Source of the DNA: Papio anubis
Taxonomy: Eukaryota > Chordata > Mammalia > Primates > Cercopithecidae
Length of the DNA stretch: 64,000 bases
Assembly: GCF_008728515.1 (NCBI RefSeq)
Contig: NC_044979.1
Span: 172,952,037-173,016,036 of the forward strand
Direction: 5' to 3'
Below the pieces are notes generated by a model. It ran no database searches. It was not told where the DNA came from and saw nothing but the letters and a program-made list of their open reading frames with translations. A program made the position numbers and the translations under genes. Of the stretch, positions 52,031 through 64,000 are shown piece by piece; position 1 is the first letter of the stretch, and each line of letters starts with the position of its first letter.

Positions 52031-54540
52031 GAATGCTTACATAATATTTTTGTGGTTCAAAATGCTAGTGTTTTAGTTGGTAGCATTTAGAATGGATGGT
52101 GAAGGTCTGGTGGTTTTCTCTGATACGCTTTGACGTGCTTGGATGAAAGAGGGAATACGAATACTCATTATTCCTTCCCCAAATCTTCATATGGGGACAT
52201 ACCAGAATTCTAGAATTCTTGCCACTGTGATTTAGTTGGTAACCTAAAGTCTTCTCTTCTTACAAATTAACCTGTTTCAGTATATATTAAGGTGGCTTTC
52301 AAAAGGTAAGATACTTACTTAAAAGTTAAGTGTGAGTCTGTAAAATTAAGGTTGGTTGCGTAAAGTTGAAGTTAACCACATGTAAGAAAGGAAAACTTAC
52401 ATTAGTTTTATTTCTTAGGGTGTGAGAATTTTACCTTGGTAAAGGGCACATTTTATGATATTGGGCTGAAAAAAAAAAAACACGACTTATTTTTATTTAA
52501 AACTACATGTAGAAAATCATGAAAGATTCAGTAATTGTGTTAGGCCCACAAGTGACCATTGAGCTTGCCCCTGTACTGCTTCCCAGCTTTTGTGGTGGTG
52601 AACTTAACTGTTCTGTTCTTCCAACAGGGAGATACATAATCAAAATACACGTGAAGACGAGATAGCAGGCACTCAGTTCTAGGCCAGTTTCTCAGTTTCC
52701 TTTGGGCCTGCCTTTATTTTGATAGCCCTCAGAATACAAGTTCAGACGTGGTCCGGCGCATTCCAGGTGGTATCTCCATAGACACAAGTTCAAGACTCAT
52801 TTTTATGTTCCTTTTTATAGTGGTAGACTGTATGTAATCAACCGGATGGTTCATTCCAAATACGTGACTTGGTCTTAGTGCCATATATGAAGGAAGTTTG
52901 AAAATGTAATGGGGACAAAAGCTGTGTGTGACTTCGGTATACCCAGACTTTATTCAGATTTCTTAAAAATCTGCTAGAGATGTCTGTTGACCAGACATTG
53001 GAAAACCTTTGGTGTCAGGGACAGTAGAGCAGAAGTTCTGATTTTCTAACCCTGGCTCCTTATCTAGGCCTGTTTCCTTGGATGAAAACATACATCATCA
53101 AGTAATTTGTGGTACAAAGAACAAGAGAAGAAACCCTAAGAAGACAGCTTATTTGTTATCCTCCCTTTTTATGACTAACCTTAATCCCAGTGAATCCACT
53201 GAGAACCAGCCTGTGGATGCCTGCTGGGCTTTCACACTGGGCCAGGAATGTTTGACGTATATCTGTGTTGAAAGCACTGGATGCTTGTTTGGTGGAAGAC
53301 GTGTTCACTGAGGTAAGTGGCTCATCGCTTGCTGTGTTTGGCTCTCTCTCCGGCATTATACATAGCCAAGGTCCCAGATTTTGACTGCTCTCAGTGGGTG
53401 TTCTTGCATCAGAACTTTTAAAAAATAACACTACCTTAACACTGAGACTGTCAGGTGTTTGTCAGTATTTACTTCTAATTTCCTACTTTAAACCTTAAGA
53501 GACAAGGTATTTCTCCAACTGGACACTGATTTGAAAGACAACTAGAATGCTACAGGTCTCTCTTCCAGTATGCGGCTGCTTTACCTGAAAACTTTTCCCC
53601 ATAATTTCTCATCTTTAGGGTATGTCCCTGTTATTAAAAAACAAAACAAAACAAATGTGGAATTAATGTGGGTAAATTTCCATTTCAGTTGAATTTCCTG
53701 CCATCTGCAGCAAAACCTGTGAATGCTTCTTCAAAGCATTGAGGAGGCAGAGACAAGCCTTAACCCAGCTTCCTTCTGCTCTTACCAGGTACCCTGGTTC
53801 AGTCCCAGCTGGGTCCTGAAGGAGCACAGTACTAGAGTCTGAGTCATGTTGATGAATAAAGTGCATTAAGTTTGGGTCAGGCAAAATGGTGGCAAAAGTT
53901 CATGATGCAGGACAGAGGAAACAAGTGGAGCCCAACTGTGTTCCAAAGGGAGGCCGGGCAATGCTGTCATGGGCATGGTCGGCCGAGTTCTCATAGCTAG
54001 AGAAAGGCCGTGTAGGTATTAGAGCTTAACGTGTCATCTGTTCGAAAGACCAGCTATTTTATAATCTTTCCGATTAAATTTCTGAAATTGCTACCTTGGG
54101 GATTTTTTTCTTTATTCCTATGAAGTTTTACTTCCGTTATATACTCATTCATTAGTCAGTGTACTTGCCCCTGAATTCCGTATCTGAAACTGCAGTCCAG
54201 GCAGAGATTCAGAGCCAAGGGCAAAATGAAGTGGCAGGCGCTGGGTATGTGTGGTAGTTCTGCACTAGGGTGGCCAGGAAGCAACCAAGCAGGTGTGCCG
54301 GGTGGGGGATTGTTAACGAACACCCAGGCAAGAAGACGGGCCTGAGCCTGAGTGTGGTCAGCAGAAAGTGTTTTGCTTAAAAGAGACCCTGGGATGATGA
54401 CTTGGGAATCATCCTCCACTCACTGTTATACAGAAAGACTGCAGAGAAGGGCACTGCTGGGGTGGGGTTTGTTCACTCCCTCTGAAATGAAAGAAAATAC
54501 CTCTAGTGGCATGAAACGGTTAAGTTTTTTTAATGTTATT

Positions 54541-54787
54541 TCTTTTTTAGAGACGGTGTCTGGCTTTGTCACACAAGCTGGAGTTTAGTGGTGTGCTCGC
54601 AGTTCACTGCAGCCTTAAACAACTGGGCTCAAGTGATCCTCCCATCTCAGCCTCCCAAGTAGCTGGGACTACCGGTGCATAACCATCATGCCTGGCTAAT
54701 GTTTTTAATATGGGGTTTTGCTGAGTTGCTCAGGCGGTACTCAAACTCCTGGCCTCAAGTGATCCTCCGGCCTGGGCCTCTCAAACA
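54541..54787 (-). mobile_element. AluJ-type, antisense, shortened
   Basis: 'tttagagacggtgtctggc' to 'cctgggcctctcaaac'. It lacks its last part. Confidence 0.85.
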
Positions 54788-54793
54788 TAAATA

Positions 54794-54822
54794 GGCTGGG
54801 CATGGTGGCTCACGTCTGTAAA
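54794..54822 (+). repeat. Alu 5' fragment of about 30 bp, sense
   Basis: GGCTGGGCATGGTGGCTCAC and a few more bases, then non-Alu sequence. It lies directly after, and opposite to, the preceding Alu. Confidence 0.75.
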
Positions 54823-55039
54823 GATTTAAAGCAGAATGCAGTGAAATAGCATGAGAAAGAGCGTTTTAATGGACATCACAGACAAGCCTTGTTCTGCTGA
54901 AGAGGGGATGCTGCGAGGTGGGCTGGAGCTCACTTCAGGCACCACTCCCACTTCCATTGCCCGCAAATCCAAGAAAGAAATGACTAATGAACTGTAGTGA
55001 TCTCAAACTGCTAAATCAGTTTAAAATCATCAATTTAAA

Positions 55040-55205
55040 ATGACTTTCCAACCTTGCTGCACTTTAAACTCATCTGTAGAACTTTATAAAACCACAGATG
55101 CCCATCACACTGGCAGAATTTTAGATTCAGAGTTGGGGTGGGGCCTGGAGCTGTTTCCTGAAACTTTGCGGGCGATTCTGAACCTGCAGCCAGGCAGGAC
55201 TCTGG
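55040..55205 (+). mobile_element. MER5/MER20-type hAT-Charlie MITE
   Basis: 'ccaaccttgctgcactttaaac', 'accacagatgcccatcac', 'agattcagagttggggtggg' (each in part) and 'cctgcagccaggcagg' follow this family. Confidence 0.65.
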
Positions 55206-55226
55206 CAAGAAGAGGCATGTGGCTAA

Positions 55227-55550
<324 letters not shown>

Positions 55551-55939
55551 CCAAGAACATCTTGAAATGGAGTTTGATTACCAAAGTTTACATAGAGTAA
55601 TGGAGAATTAAAATTTACAATTTATGGTGCATTACGAAATGTTATAAACAAGCCTTCGAGAAAGGCAGAAATTGCCAGATGTAAGTATGTAAAACTTACA
55701 CAATTTGTTCCTTTTTGTCTTCTTCCTTGTGGAGATGGGTCAGTGTGACATCCTATTCATTAATAGCTCTCAGATGTCCCACAAGAATGGTACACGTTAT
55801 TTCCCAACAGTGGGAATGGAATTGGTTCCTTTATGTCTCAGTCTCATTTGGTCTTGTAAGCCCATGAAGGGTTTCCTAGGGGACCAGCCACAAGCTCTGT
55901 ATAGTAGTTAGAGTTTCCCTCTCTAGAATCCCAAAGAGG

Positions 55940-56135
55940 TTCAGATCCCACTGCTCCTCTTGGCTTCGTGACCCTGAGCACGCTGCTTTACTTGCCCAAG
56001 GATCACTCTACTCTTTGTACAATGAAGATATCCATAATGTCCACTTAGGAGATACTGTGCGTGCCTCAGTGAGGTAATGTCCACAGAAAGCACAATGCCT
56101 AGTATATAAGAAGTGTCCAATAAATACAATACGTG
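55940..56135 (-). repeat. MIR fragment, antisense
   Basis: 'cttcgtgaccctgagcacgc', 'gcctcagtgaggtaatgtcc' and 'gtgtccaataaatacaat' follow the reverse MIR order. Confidence 0.55.
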
Positions 56136-57789
56136 GCTATACAGAGTGGAGTCCACAGCCTAAATGGAACTTCCTATTTATTCGTAAATACAACAAACGG
56201 TGCAGGAAAATGGGGTGGGCAGTGTTCTCCGTGGAGGGCTGAACAGCATTGCTTTCCAGCTGACTCTTATATTTGGAGTCTGGGACTAGGTGTTAACATT
56301 ACTAGTTGGTTTTGCGTCCTGCACAGTCCCTGTATCTATTTCAGAATTTTGAGGTTTGTTGTGGGGAGTTTTTGTGTAGTTTGCTTTGCTTGATAAAATA
56401 TATGATATTTAAATGTTGTACAAGGATGGGTTTTCAGTAGAATTTTTCTATGCAACCTCAGGGAGACTGCCTGGAGGAGTAACTATGGTAAGGGTCTATT
56501 TTTGAACAAGCATTGTCATTAGACCCTTGTGATCACTTGTCCAGGGGCCGGTCCCCACCCTTTGCTCCCACTCCAAGGAAAGTCTGTTCCATGTTTAGCC
56601 TTCAGAGGTTTGATGCAGATCAGGGAGAGAAGAGGGTGACAAAAATCAGCTCTAAGTTTATAAATGAAAGAGGGATATTACCGGGGAAGCTTTTGGAATG
56701 TAATAGGTTGTAACCCACATTTTGAAAGCAGTAAGGAACTAATTGCTGCCTTTTTCTTCTCCTTTTTTATTCTGTTGACTTTGTTGATAATATTAGGTGA
56801 CTACATGGAGCCTGGGTTCTCTCATTGTTAGCCTGTTATTCCTAAAGTATCCTCTCCTCCTTATATCAAATATAAGGACAAAAATGTCTCAGGATAAAAG
56901 TCTGTTTGCATTAGACTACACATGATTACAATGTAATCATGTATATTATTACAACAGGCCATGGATTTGGATGGATGATGAAGCGGAAACAAGGGATCTA
57001 ATCATGGGACGTAACTGCTCACCTCAGGTAGATAAAAGTACTTCTGGGACAAGTAAATTAGACAAGCTTTTGTGCTTCCCAGCACCTCTGGGTCTTGTGC
57101 CTGGCCAGTCTGGGCAGCTCTGCGCTCAGAGGCCTTCGGCACGATGGGTCCTCCCAGCACGGGCTTCAGCGCTCACCGCTGGATGAGATCTACAGGGCTC
57201 AGTGTGCTTGGAGTCCTGGATTCCTCCATGGCCCTGGATTGTGACTGCTACTGTATTCCAATTGAGTGGTTTTTGCTGTTCACAGAGCGCTTACACAGGA
57301 TTCTTACCTTCTGACTGGAGTGTCACCCTCACGCAAGAATGTGGAGATGATGGGCTGGGACGGGCTGCCTCCTTCTGTAGGTGGATGTTTCTGAAGGCAT
57401 CTCCCACTGATCATGTAATGCAGCTACTTAACATCTTCTGTAGTCTTGAAGAATTCAGATTAGGAGCTTGTCCAGGGAGGGCTCCCACGTGCGTATTCAC
57501 TAATTGTGGTCTTTCTTGCCAGCTCAGTTTTGTCTGCGGATTAGAGTTCTGACCATCTTCACTAGAAGTGGGGGCAGCTAGCAATGACTAGATGCAAGAA
57601 GCAAAAGAGTAAACTTCATTTTACTGGCAAAATTAAAACAGTGAACTTGAAATATCTCCCCTACTTCCTGCAGAGACACTGAATCGAAGAAAGCAATCAG
57701 TACTAACCCCGGAAACAATTGAGAAATGAACAAAAAGTCCTACCCTGAAGAAGAAGAATGTCTTATCAGCAAAGGGTCTCGGGGCAGCT

Positions 57790-58440
57790 GGTGTGAGGAC
57801 TGTATAAGAGAAATCAACAAATATTAATTGAACACCAGTCATTTGCAAAGAACTTAGCTAGGTCTTAAGAATGAGGACAAAAAGCATGTCACATTTTGTT
57901 CTTACAAGTGGGAAAGATAAGTAATTACAAGTAAGCCAAGTGTTTAAAAGAGTGTGAACAGAGACGTTATTCTAACCCAGAGAGGCTGTAAAGTGCTGTT
58001 TTCCCAAGGAACTGAAGTTCTAGCTGAGACCTAATGGAGGAATGGGTGTTAACCAGGTGGGAATGCTCTAGAACCTAGGAGAAGACAACAGGCCATTCGA
58101 AGGTGAGGAGACTTGCCAGCATCAGTTTATAAGTTAATAGAGTCAAGAGCTATTTAGCAAGGAGAGCTGACAGACCTCAGGGACTGAATGGATTCTGGGA
58201 GCAGGGGTGAAAAGGAGAGGAGTCAGGTTTCCTCTCAGTTCTAGGACTTTGAGTGCTAAGGGCTTGTAGGAGAACTACGTGGAGATGTCTGGTAGGCATC
58301 TAGAATGGGTGGAGGAGGGGAAAGTCAGGCCTGAGAATGGCTGGTTTTTGGTCATTCTCATATAGGCAACTAATGGTGAATGGGATGATCTAAAGGGAGA
58401 TGGGAGGAGAGCCTAGGACACTTAAATAAGACAAATTTGT
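57790..58440 (+). repeat. L2 fragment, sense
   Basis: 'caacaaatattaattgaacacc', 'gctgagacctaatggagg', 'gtggagatgtctggtaggc' and later text follow the sense L2 order. Diverged. Confidence 0.55.
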
Positions 58441-58534
58441 ATGTTCTAAGAATGAGCATCATTGCAGCTTTCTCAACCCTAGGATGGTTTTCAGATGTAT
58501 CAAGGGATAGAAGATTGTCCAGCCCCTTGCTGCC

Positions 58535-58688
58535 CAGTGTGGTCAGTGGACTGGCAACATTAGCATCACCTGGGTGCTTGCTAGCAATGCAGAATCTCAG
58601 GCTCCAGCGCAGACCACTAGATGAGAATCTGCATTTAAACAAGGTACCCAGGTCATTCATGCACGTTAGAAGTCTGAGAGACACTGCC
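58535..58688 (+). mobile_element. MER5A-type hAT-Charlie MITE
   Basis: 'ggcaacattagcatcacctgg', 'agcaatgcagaatctcagg', 'gagaatctgcatttaaac' and 'ctgagagacactg' match MER5A. Confidence 0.75.
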
Positions 58689-59384
58689 CCAACACCCGAC
58701 TTTAGAGTGAGAAAACAATGGGTTTAAGCAACTTGCAGAAAATGACACAACTGACCAGCGGCAAGCTGTCTTCTAGTCAGGCCTCTTTCCAGTTCTCCAT
58801 GCTGACCTTGACTTTCGAGATCACATACCAAGACCTTCAGCTGGATGGTCCCTGTAGCTGCTGTGACCACTAGAAGGAGAGTTAGGGGTGAGACTAGTTT
58901 AATATCAATTTAGGCTTAGGGTTAGGGAAAATGTAGTGAAGGATGACTATATTGTCCTAATGAACCACAATGGTGCCTACAACATTTTTATTTTGGCAAA
59001 CCTTCCATGAATTTGGAGATGTTGATCAGGTTTCTCTCCAACAATCTTGTTTAATTGTGAAACTAGAATCACTTCCAGGAAGCTCTGAAGAATCAGGTCT
59101 GAGTGATGCAAGCTGCTTCCTCCTTCCTTCTTAAAAGACTGCTCTTTGCCCATTTCCCTGTTCCCAAGGTCATTTTCTCCCCTTCTTGTTTCCAGGATCC
59201 ACAGTTCCTGCTCTGCTTCCACTTTCTCAAGTAGTGGTTCAAGCTGTCTGCAGCAGCAGCTCCGGGGTGCTGGGACACTGCTGGGTGATGCACCACAGTG
59301 TGTGCTTCCCCATGCTGCTTCTACAGTCCCCTCTTGCTTCTCCCACATGTTAGTCTTCATAGATCATTCTTCATCAATTCTTAA

Positions 59385-59665
<281 letters not shown>

Positions 59666-60177
59666 GATGAATTTTAATTTAGGCCCCTTTCTTTGTGAGA
59701 GGGGGCCCCAGGATTATGCTGCTGGATTAAAAAAAGCTGGGAGGCTCTCCAGGACCTTGAACAAAGGTGGAAATAGGGTTGTAAATGGAAGAAAAAATAA
59801 GAGAGATTCATTACATTCTAATTACTATCAGGGAAGCTTTAGTTTTTGTCTCCCTGAAGCAGCAACCTGCTTTCCTGCTGCTGTTACCACATCCTTCCAG
59901 GGCTATGGGCTGTTCAGGAACAGGAGAGCTCTGGAAGAGCAGCGACGACTTTGTTTCCTGCCCTTTGCAGATTAGGCATTAGCAAGGTACCTACTGTTTT
60001 TGTATGACTCAACAAACTAACGATGATTTTCACATTTTACATGGCTGAAAAACATCAAATGATATTCAGGACATAGGGAAATTATATGATGTTTAAATTT
60101 CAGTGTCCATAAACGAAGATTTATTGGAACATAACCACATTCATTTGCAAGTTGTCCATGACCACTTTGGTGCTATT

Positions 60178-60230
60178 GTGGCACTGCACTCCAGCCTGAA
60201 TGACAGAGTGAGACTGCATCTCAAAACAAA
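60178..60230 (+). repeat. Alu 3'-end fragment, sense
   Basis: 'ggcactgcactccagcctg' to 'gagactgcatctcaaaac', about 50 bp. Only the end of the right arm. Confidence 0.8.
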
Positions 60231-60315
60231 AAGTTGAGAAAATGAATTCAGTACAGCCTGAAGTGGAATCTGCTAAGATGTGTTATGACTGTTCATACTA
60301 GAAACATATGTGTGT

Positions 60316-60678
60316 GTTAGTCCATTTTCATACTGCTATAAAGAAATGCCTGAGCTGGGTAATTTATAAAGAAAAAGAGGTTTAATGGACTCACAGTCCC
60401 ACATGGCTGGGGAGGCCTCACAATTGTGGTGGCGAAGGAGAAGCAAAGGCATGTCTTACATGGCGGCAAGCAAGAGAGTGTGTGCAGGGGAACAGCCCTT
60501 CATAAATAAACCATCAGATCTCATGAGACTTACTCACTGTTATAACAACAGCATGATAAAATCCTGCCTCCATGATTCAGTTACCTCAAACTGGGTCGCA
60601 CCCATGACACGTGGGGATTATGGGGGCTACAATTCAAGATGAGATTTGGGTGGGAACACAGCTAAATCATATCAGTGT
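60316..60678 (+). mobile_element. MST-type MaLR solo LTR, inserted in the Charlie relic
   Basis: Starts TGTTAGTCCATTTTCATACT and ends in the 'gatttgggtgggaacacagc' region with AAATCATATCA. Less diverged than the copy at 7.56 kb. No internal region adjoins it. Confidence 0.9.
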
Positions 60679-61485
60679 GGAATAGAAAAAGGCTCAGTTG
60701 GACAACTTATAAAGCTTGTAATAATATAAGGTGTTAAAGCCTATAGATTATTCATTGTATTATTTAAGTCAACAGATACTTTGTGGGAAATACTTGAATT
60801 TATCATGCATTATTGAACCAGTATTGTCAATAGCAAACTTCCTTTAGCTCTTGTGGACTTCACTATCAACAGCTCTCATGAATTTTTGTCAGAACTATTA
60901 GCTGAATATCCCAACATGGCTTATAATACAGCAGTTCAATGGTTTAGTAGTGGTGAAGTTTCATTTAAGTTTTGAGCTCAGGACAAAGATTGAAATTTTT
61001 CTGAATGAGAACTGCCCTGAACCACCATTACTAAACACTGAATAGTTTTGGAAATTCACTATTGCTGCAGACTTGATAGTGTTTCTTAAGGAATTCAGCC
61101 TAAAACCACAAGACAAAAACAGTGTTTATGTGAAACTCCTACTGTGTTAAGTGATTTCAAGAAGAACTATTGTTTGAATCACAACTAATTTACTGCTTTA
61201 AGCTCTTCCCATGTTGTTAAAAATTTAAAAAAAGAAGAGCTCCATTCCCACACACATTTGCCACAGATACATTATCTGAGCCCAAACTACGGTTTGAGCT
61301 GTGTGTTAGGGACCTCAATGCAAACTCAAAAGAAATGTTTATATTTCAGAATCCATTGATCCACAATTGAGAAGTGATTATTGAAAGGCAACTATCTAAA
61401 TAAAATTTTACTAGAGTCAAATAGAATCTTATAAAAACATATAAATGTGTTTTATGTGATAAATATACTAAGCTAAACATCTTAT

Positions 61486-61843
<358 letters not shown>

Positions 61844-62439
61844 TCAAAGATGAACTATGTCACATCTCATTCCAAATCAGCATTAACAGATGAATATGCA
61901 AATATGCAGTTGGTTTTGACGATTCACAATACTAGCTCTGAATATCAATTAGGGAAATGTTACCCAAAAGATTTCCAATGGGTAGGCCGGCATTACCCAA
62001 AAATTGTACTCTTATCGTTATCCTTGAATTTCATCGTTAAGATTTTTTTGGAGAATATTTTTGCAAATATTTATTCTCTTCTTATAGAAAACACCTATTC
62101 AATATTTTAGATTTGTGCGTTTTGACCTAGAAAACCTAAAGTATTTGTTATTTTTAAAGAAAACATCTCTAAGAGACGGAGTAAATAAGTAGGTGGGTTT
62201 GGGCTTACAGATTGGTATCCCCAAAATTGGGGCAGGAATCTGGGACCTTCTGCTCCCTCTCCCCAGCACAGCCTCTGCTGCTTAAACTCTTGGGGCCTGT
62301 AGGAGGAAGGCACCTTGGTGAGAACCACCAAGAGGACAGCTACATGCCCAGCAGCAGGAGATGGCAGCCCAGAGATGAGTTTGCAGGCCTACAGCTTGTC
62401 TGCTGAGCACGTCTGCCCTCATGCTGATCTCCACTCACC

Positions 62440-62620
62440 AGTCTGCCTGCTTAGAGGCAGTCCTGTTGTGTGGATCATCTCTCTTAATTCACACAGTAGC
62501 CTTGTGAAGCAGATGGACCCTGTTCCTGTCCTCATATCCCTGATGGAGAAAATTGAGGCCCCAAGAGAATGGTCACTTGTAGCATCCATTGGCTGCAGTG
62601 TTGAGACCAGCTTTTGACAC
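62440..62620 (+). repeat. MIR fragment, sense
   Basis: 'aattcacacagtagccttgtg', 'gatggagaaaattgagg' and 'gaatggtcacttgtagc' follow the MIR order. Confidence 0.5.
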
Positions 62621-62789
62621 CAGGCAGAAAGAATCCAGAGACTGCTCTGAACTGCTCTGCAAAGCACACTGGTGAGGAATGCTCAGAATTACTGCCCCTC
62701 CCTGAGAGGCATTTCTTTATTCCTAGTACCAAAAGAATGCTTAGCAAATAGGCTTTGGAGTCAGAGTCAGGCAGAGCCTCCCCGCCCCC

Positions 62790-63126
62790 TTTTTTTTTTT
62801 TTTTTTAAATAGGAGACAGGTTCTCGCCCTGTCGCCCTGACTGGAGTACAGTGGCATGTTCGTAGCTCACTATATCCCTGAACTCCTGGGCTCAAGCAGT
62901 CCTCCTGCCTCAGCCTCCCGAGTAGCTTGGACTATAGGTGCATGCCACCATCAAGCCTGGCTAATTTTTTTAAATTGTTTCTGTAGAGACAGAGTCTTGC
63001 TATGTTGGCCAGGCTGATCTTGAACTCCTGGGCTGAAACACTTCTCCCAACTTGGCCTCCCAAAGTGCTGTGATTACAGGTGTGAGCCTCTGCCCTGTGA
63101 TTACAGGCCTGAGCCTCTGCCTGGCC
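62790..63126 (-). mobile_element. AluJ-type, antisense, with a duplicated end
   Basis: T-run, then a reverse Alu. The last 27 nt appear twice: from about 63070 and again from about 63097, both starting TGTGATTACAGG and containing GAGCCTCTGCC. Confidence 0.9.
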
Positions 63127-63129
63127 CAG

Positions 63130-63285
63130 ACCCCATTTTGAATCACAGATCTGTCATATATTAGCTGTGTGTCATTAGGCAAATTGCTTAGCCTCTCTGA
63201 TCCTTTATTTTCCTCAGCTCTCAAATGGGGATAATAATATTTGCCCTACAACGTTGTTAGGGTTGGATACAAGTTTGGAAGGCCC
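63130..63285 (-). repeat. MIR fragment, antisense
   Basis: 'attaggcaaattgcttagcc', 'tcaaatggggataataatat' and 'cgttgttagggttggata' match reverse MIR. Confidence 0.75.
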
Positions 63286-63794
63286 AGGTGTGATGGTTGG
63301 CACACAAAGGCTAATACTGGGATTCCAAGGAGTCCCATGTGTTGGGCCCATCCTGGCCCTCAGCTTGTATATCTTAGCACTCATTCAGCCCCATCCTGCC
63401 TCTCCCTGTAAAAGTGGCCGGAGGAGGGCCCCCAAACAGTCAAATTCACCAGTGGTCTTGCCCGTTTAGGGTGTTTCTGGGATCAGAGGGAAGAGGAGGA
63501 TTAATGATTCCAGAACTATAAAAAGTCCTCAATCTCCACCTTTCTGGTCTTACTCTTGGAATCCAGGGTCGCCATTAGCATTAGGGAATATGGAGGAACC
63601 CCCTTTTCGGGCTTGTAGAAACCCACAGATGCATTTCTTAGGGGCTGGGCCATGTGTGCATTCTTCCCCAGTCTCCTTCCCACTCCCACTGGTGGTGGCC
63701 TGGCCTTATCTTTGGCTGGACTCATTGTTATAATGCATGCCACTGATGAAGTGCTCACTATGTTGAGTCTCTGTGCTGAAGAGTCCACTTCTTC

Positions 63795-63975
63795 CTTGCT
63801 CTGGGACTTTGTGTAAGGTACTTAAACTGTCTGGGTCTCTGTTTCCTCATCTGTAAAATGGGGATGAGAGTGTCACCTTCCCTATAGGTTACTATGGGAT
63901 CAAATGCGTTAATACACTTGACACTCTCAGAACAGTGCCTGCTGCATAGTAGGGCTTCGTATTCGTGGTTCTAAT
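63795..63975 (-). repeat. MIR fragment, antisense
   Basis: 'ggtctctgtttcctcatctg', 'taaaatggggatgagagtg' and 'agaacagtgcctgctgcatag' match reverse MIR. Confidence 0.8.
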
Positions 63976-64000
63976 ATCCTGGGACATAAGGATTGTTACC

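Larger units (their letters stand above)
60090..61440 (+). pseudogene. hAT-Charlie DNA transposon relic with broken transposase, split by an MST LTR
   Basis: The left piece ('gatttattggaacataaccac', 60117) matches a common hAT-Charlie MITE end. After the LTR, 60.7-61.4 kb reads in broken frames like a hAT transposase of the Charlie/ZBED5 kind. Near 60945 a translation gives WFSSGEVSFKF, and near 61050 WKFTIAADLIVFLKEF and LKPQDKNS, which resemble the conserved 'W...R...L..F..' and 'LN..LQGKNQ' blocks. Stops and frameshifts interrupt it, so it is dead. I cannot name the subfamily. Confidence 0.55.

Noticed and set aside
57072..57552. Overlapping open frames of 80-116 codons in the GC-richer patch
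   Set aside because: No splice context, domain or conserved motif. Open frames of this length are expected by chance where G+C rises.

Overview
This is vertebrate genomic DNA. It carries the 3' two thirds of the dual-specificity kinase gene DYRK1A on the + strand, followed by about 12 kb of gene-free DNA. Ten coding exons with GT-AG borders join in frame into residues 4-763 of a 763-residue protein. The first ten coding bases (Met-His-Thr and the first base of Gly4) lie on an exon upstream of the window. The promoter, its CpG island and the 5' UTR are also outside.

Species: dense Alu, MIR, L2, MADE1, MST and hAT-Charlie repeats make it a simian primate. One young AluY (11617-11927, with a clear target-site duplication) has sequence variants that I associate with Old World monkey AluY subfamilies rather than human AluY. 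A macaque-, baboon- or guenon-like monkey is therefore more likely than human. The N-terminal coding exon differs from the human protein, as I remember it, at three residues (Pro39, Ser47, Ala57), while the rest looks identical.

Layout: 1-10765 is an intron with an old L1, MER5A split by a truncated Alu, a 3-kb L1 relic with two Alus, an MST LTR and a truncated AluY. Exons follow at 10766-10962, 16693-16812 (two possible acceptors), 18769-18957, 23543-23690, 27239-27525, 30061-30207, 32505-32645, 41904-42210 (followed by a weak donor), 42720-42844 and 48552-49172. Introns hold a MADE1 hairpin resembling miR-548 (27590-27679), an approximately 6-kb antisense L1 relic (34.5-40.6 kb), an antisense L2 (43.5-45.6 kb), an L1 with nested Alu and Tigger (45.6-47.0 kb) and a sense L2 (47.0-48.2 kb). 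The 3' UTR starts at 49173 and is free of Alu for more than 5 kb. From about 52-54 kb onward I see only intergenic DNA with MER5/MER20, L2, MIR and Alu copies, plus a hAT-Charlie transposase relic interrupted by an MST LTR (60.1-61.4 kb).

There is one protein-coding gene. I found no second gene, tRNA, rRNA, CRISPR or intact mobile element, and no convincing new system. The best leads are the divergent N-terminal exon, the miR-548-like hairpin, and the weak donor with a short read-through C-terminus.
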